A DNA stretch of 64,000 nt from Prunella strophiata (Eukaryota > Chordata > Aves > Passeriformes > Prunellidae), in NCBI GenBank assembly GCA_036583965.1, contig JAZBQD010000027.1:21565001-21629000 (forward strand). Reading direction: 5' to 3'. A program made the translations under genes and the position numbers. The notes below the pieces were generated by a model. It did no database searches and was not told where the DNA came from. It saw only the letters and a program-made list of their open reading frames with translations. Positions 61,046 to 64,000 of the stretch are shown piece after piece; the first letter of the stretch is position 1; the number at the start of each line of letters is the position of its first letter.

Positions 61046-64000
61046 GACAAACCTGCTAAAATGGAGACTGCCTTGTGTCAACGGGAACTACTTTGTTAGC
61101 ATAAAAAAAATGTATTATTGGAGCTGTGCTTTGCTGCCTGCTCTGCGCTAATAGAGACACAGAAAGTCCTGCTAATGATTTTGACTGTCATATATGGGCT
61201 CTATGAATGACATTTCAGTGACTGAGCAAATATGTGATTGTGTAAACCCAAATATTCTCTTCCCTGGTGCAGGGAGTGGCAGCTGATAACACAAGTCTCA
61301 GTCAGCTGCGTGAGGCCCTGGCACACTCTGCATCTGTGAGCTGCTGCTCCTGTCAGCCAGGGCTGCAGCAGAATTGGCACAAGCCTTTGCTGGCCTGTCT
61401 GCTGTTCACTGAAGGTTTTGATTAATAACTTCCAAGGGATGAAAACTGAAAGGATTTGCAATGGTGGTTTGTCTTCAGTTATTCTCGTAATTATTTTTAT
61501 GAGTAGGACGTGCTAAAGAAATGTTCTGCATTTTGACCAGGACAGTTTGTTTTGGAGAGCAACCTTTATAGCAGCTATTACTGCTGCATGTCACTTTTAT
61601 GATCACAGTGAAATCATCTGAAATACAGCTTATTTGTATTGCACTGAAGTTTTCTTCTTTTTGAGGATTTTTTTTGTTTTGTTTTGTTTTTTTTTTGTTT
61701 TGCCATATTGAGTTAAAGTCAGTGGTACTGCCTAAAAGCTGTACATTTTTTCCTTCTTTCTGCTTCTGCCAAATGATTTTCTATTCACTCTTTCTTGACA
61801 TTGCCTGCATGGTGTTTTTGGAGGAAGAGGACTTGATGTTATTCCCTTCAAGGGCTTCACCAACTGTTTTTCACCTTTCCATTGGTAATCTGTGATAGGT
61901 GAAATGCTCCTCACTGTGTGCAATTCCATTCTGTCAGGCTCCAGAGTTTGTTTTGGAGTTAAGCTTGCAAATAGAAGCACATTCTGGAGCTAGTGGAGGT
62001 CTGTTAGCAGTCTGTGTTGCTCTTTCATTGTGCTCCTAATATGAACAAATGTTAAAGGGGCTTATAAAATGCCTCCTATTTTCTCAGACACAAGAAAATG
62101 GTAATAGACTTGGGCATTGAGAATTGCAGGAAACTCCTCAGCAATGGGAAGCATGCTGCTTTCCCTGTGGATGAATGAGCTGTTCTCCACTGCAGTTCCA
62201 GTCCCAATCGACTTGGGGAGAGAGATGGAACACCACAATGATGAATGAAGCTGAGTGTCCCAGATGACAGTGTTGTTCACTTATGAAGTACTCTAAGTTA
62301 TTTACTGATTTTTTTTTTTTCCCCCCCAAGGTTACACTGCTATACATAACACAGGTCAGATCTGTATAAGAAATACTATAGTCTAAGGTGTTCCTGGTAG
62401 TTCTTTTTCTGCTCTTTCATCTCCTCACACTCTTCCTTCCTCCTCTTCTCCCCACCCCCTTCTGCTGGAGGTAGAGTTTAGATGATGACAAACCCCATCT
62501 ATCTGGCCAGTGCTGGATCTGCCTGTACAGCTCTGTGTTCCTGCAGTGCACTATGTAGCAATTGTGTGTCAGCTCTAAAACAAAGTTTATGATGTTTTTG
62601 AAGTCTCTGTTAGTTTCTGCCAATGTTAACCTAGAAACAGCAACAGCAATTCACTACTCTGCGAAGTTATTTTATGGATCTGGTGGTGCTTGCCAAGAGC
62701 ACTGTAACCCAGAAATGGTGGCATCCTGCAAAGAAATCAAAAAGGAGTGGGGTGGATATTCAGGTGATTAAAGAGCTGGGATATTGTGTGGCTTTGTCAC
62801 TGCCACTATGGTAAAGCCTCCTGTGGAACTGCTCTTTCCTGCCACTAGTTAGCCAGAGGAGCTGAGTAAGATACAAATGCAGCATGAATAATAGTGGTTT
62901 CCTTGCCACATCTATTTACCTGGGCCTCATATCCCCTTAATTCTGAAAGCGACTTTTATTGGATCAATTACAAAAAAGGGGCCAAGATGTCAATATTATG
63001 AGGCCTTGTGATGTATGCCAGCAAGCTTTTTTTCTTGTTTCTGTTTTGAATATGACTTTTTTTTAAAGTAATTATGACTCTTTGTGTTACTTCTGCATTA
63101 TCCCAGCTGCTGAAAAACCCCCATGAGAAATGTGTTGTAATCCTCTCCCTGAATATATGATTTTTCTTTCACATATGACAACCCCACAGTATGTGAGCAC
63201 TATCAGTTATACATAGGCTTATCTACAGTCCTTTGTGGAGATAGAGAATACTATGGTATGGCACCTTAAAGTACAGGGTCTTTGGGGACTACTGTGGCAT
63301 CACATAGGATGGCTGGCCCTGGAGTTTCTGACTGCAAGACCTGTGTTCCATAAACCATCTTACTTCTCTAATATATAATAGAGGTAGAGGACTAAATCTG
63401 AAAACAGAACAACAACAACAAGAAACCCCAAATATGCATCTTGAATGTTGCAAAAAAGCTCTGGATATTTGTAATTTGAATCAACACCACACAGACAAGA
63501 TCATGTGCACAGCAGTCTGTGCACATAACAAAGAGCTGTTTTTCATGTGAGCATGTTTTTATGTGGAAATGTAACACTCTTCAAATACTTCTTTGTGATA
63601 TTTTAGTATAGTGCTTTCATAGGAAGATAAGACTTGACCAGTGTGCTGTTAATCCTCTGTATTCAGAAGAAATGCAGCTAAGTGTTGCTTGACTTGTTTC
63701 AGCTATTTCTGTGCAGGGTAGCTGGATGCAGCATTCTCCCTTGTCTTTTTAAAGTCTGTGAAAGTTGTAAATGCCTTTTTTGTAGTTTCTGACACAAAAT
63801 TCTGTGTTATATTTTTTTTCCCTCAAAATTAGGACTGTATCATGGTAGCATTAGTTCAGCTTCAAATAATTTGTTGCTCAGATTTATTATGGACTCTCAG
63901 GCAAACTTTCTGCCATGGGTGTTGTTCTGCTGCAGGTGGCATATCCTTGGCTTCTTTTGTGGTGTATGGTAAAATGTGTATCAGCCATTCATTTGTTCCT
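61046..64000. other. Intergenic to window end, no gene recognised
   Basis: AT-rich with simple repeats ((TTTTG)n at 61.7 kb, (CAA)n at about 63409-63422). No coding signature, and nothing that looks cut off by the window edge. Confidence 0.55.
61668..61702 (+). repeat. (TTTTG)n simple repeat
   Basis: T-runs interrupted at TTTTG periodicity. Low complexity only. Confidence 0.9.

Noticed and set aside
1..64000. CRISPR arrays, bacterial operons, riboswitches, phage or plasmid features
   Set aside because: Nothing of the kind is present; splice signals, CpG islands, CR1 and ZNF281 identify vertebrate nuclear DNA.

Overview
The window is vertebrate nuclear DNA, most likely from a bird. It is AT-rich, gene-poor and low in repeats. 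The recognisable transposons are short 5'-truncated CR1 LINE pieces, with no Alu, L1 or B elements, and CpG-dense sequence is confined to three islands. The one gene I can name is ZNF281 on the + strand: an uninterrupted 872-codon reading frame at 28929-31547 that matches the vertebrate ZNF281 zinc-finger repressor/activator along its whole length.

Layout. 1-28000 is mostly intergenic. It holds a 46-bp minisatellite (6456-6589), two possible CR1 tails, two candidate conserved regulatory blocks (about 12580-13680 and 17620-18170), and a T40 tract beside a 58-bp tandem duplication (17099-17274). Just upstream of ZNF281 are two exon-like islands with strong splice signals. The second (27049-27090) is a 42-nt phase-0 exon whose 14 codons look like the transmembrane-7 exon of secretin/adhesion-type GPCRs. 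About 28000-29620 is the ZNF281 CpG-island promoter running into the coding region. 31548 to about 33720 is its 3' UTR, with a miR-34 8-mer site, a CU-rich tract, two AU-rich nonamers and two poly(A) signals. 33725-64000 is again mostly intergenic, with a clear CR1 copy (about 39730-40139), a short reversed CR1 end (52595-52650), a possible LTR or TATA promoter (about 42580-42860), an A-B-A repeat with a second B copy 3.3 kb away (50196-50441 and 53531-53631), two orphan CpG islands (about 51140-51430 and 60865-61045), and candidate developmental enhancers (about 56480-56800 and 57340-57620).

In human 1q32.1, ZNF281 lies alone between NR5A2 (its 3' side) and KIF14 (its 5' side). A lone gene in 64 kb fits that synteny, so the left part of the window probably faces KIF14 and the right part NR5A2; this is inference, since neither gene is present. 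Because ZNF281 is a developmental regulator and NR5A2 is too, the homeodomain-motif-rich AT blocks are reasonable enhancer candidates, but conservation cannot be tested from one sequence.
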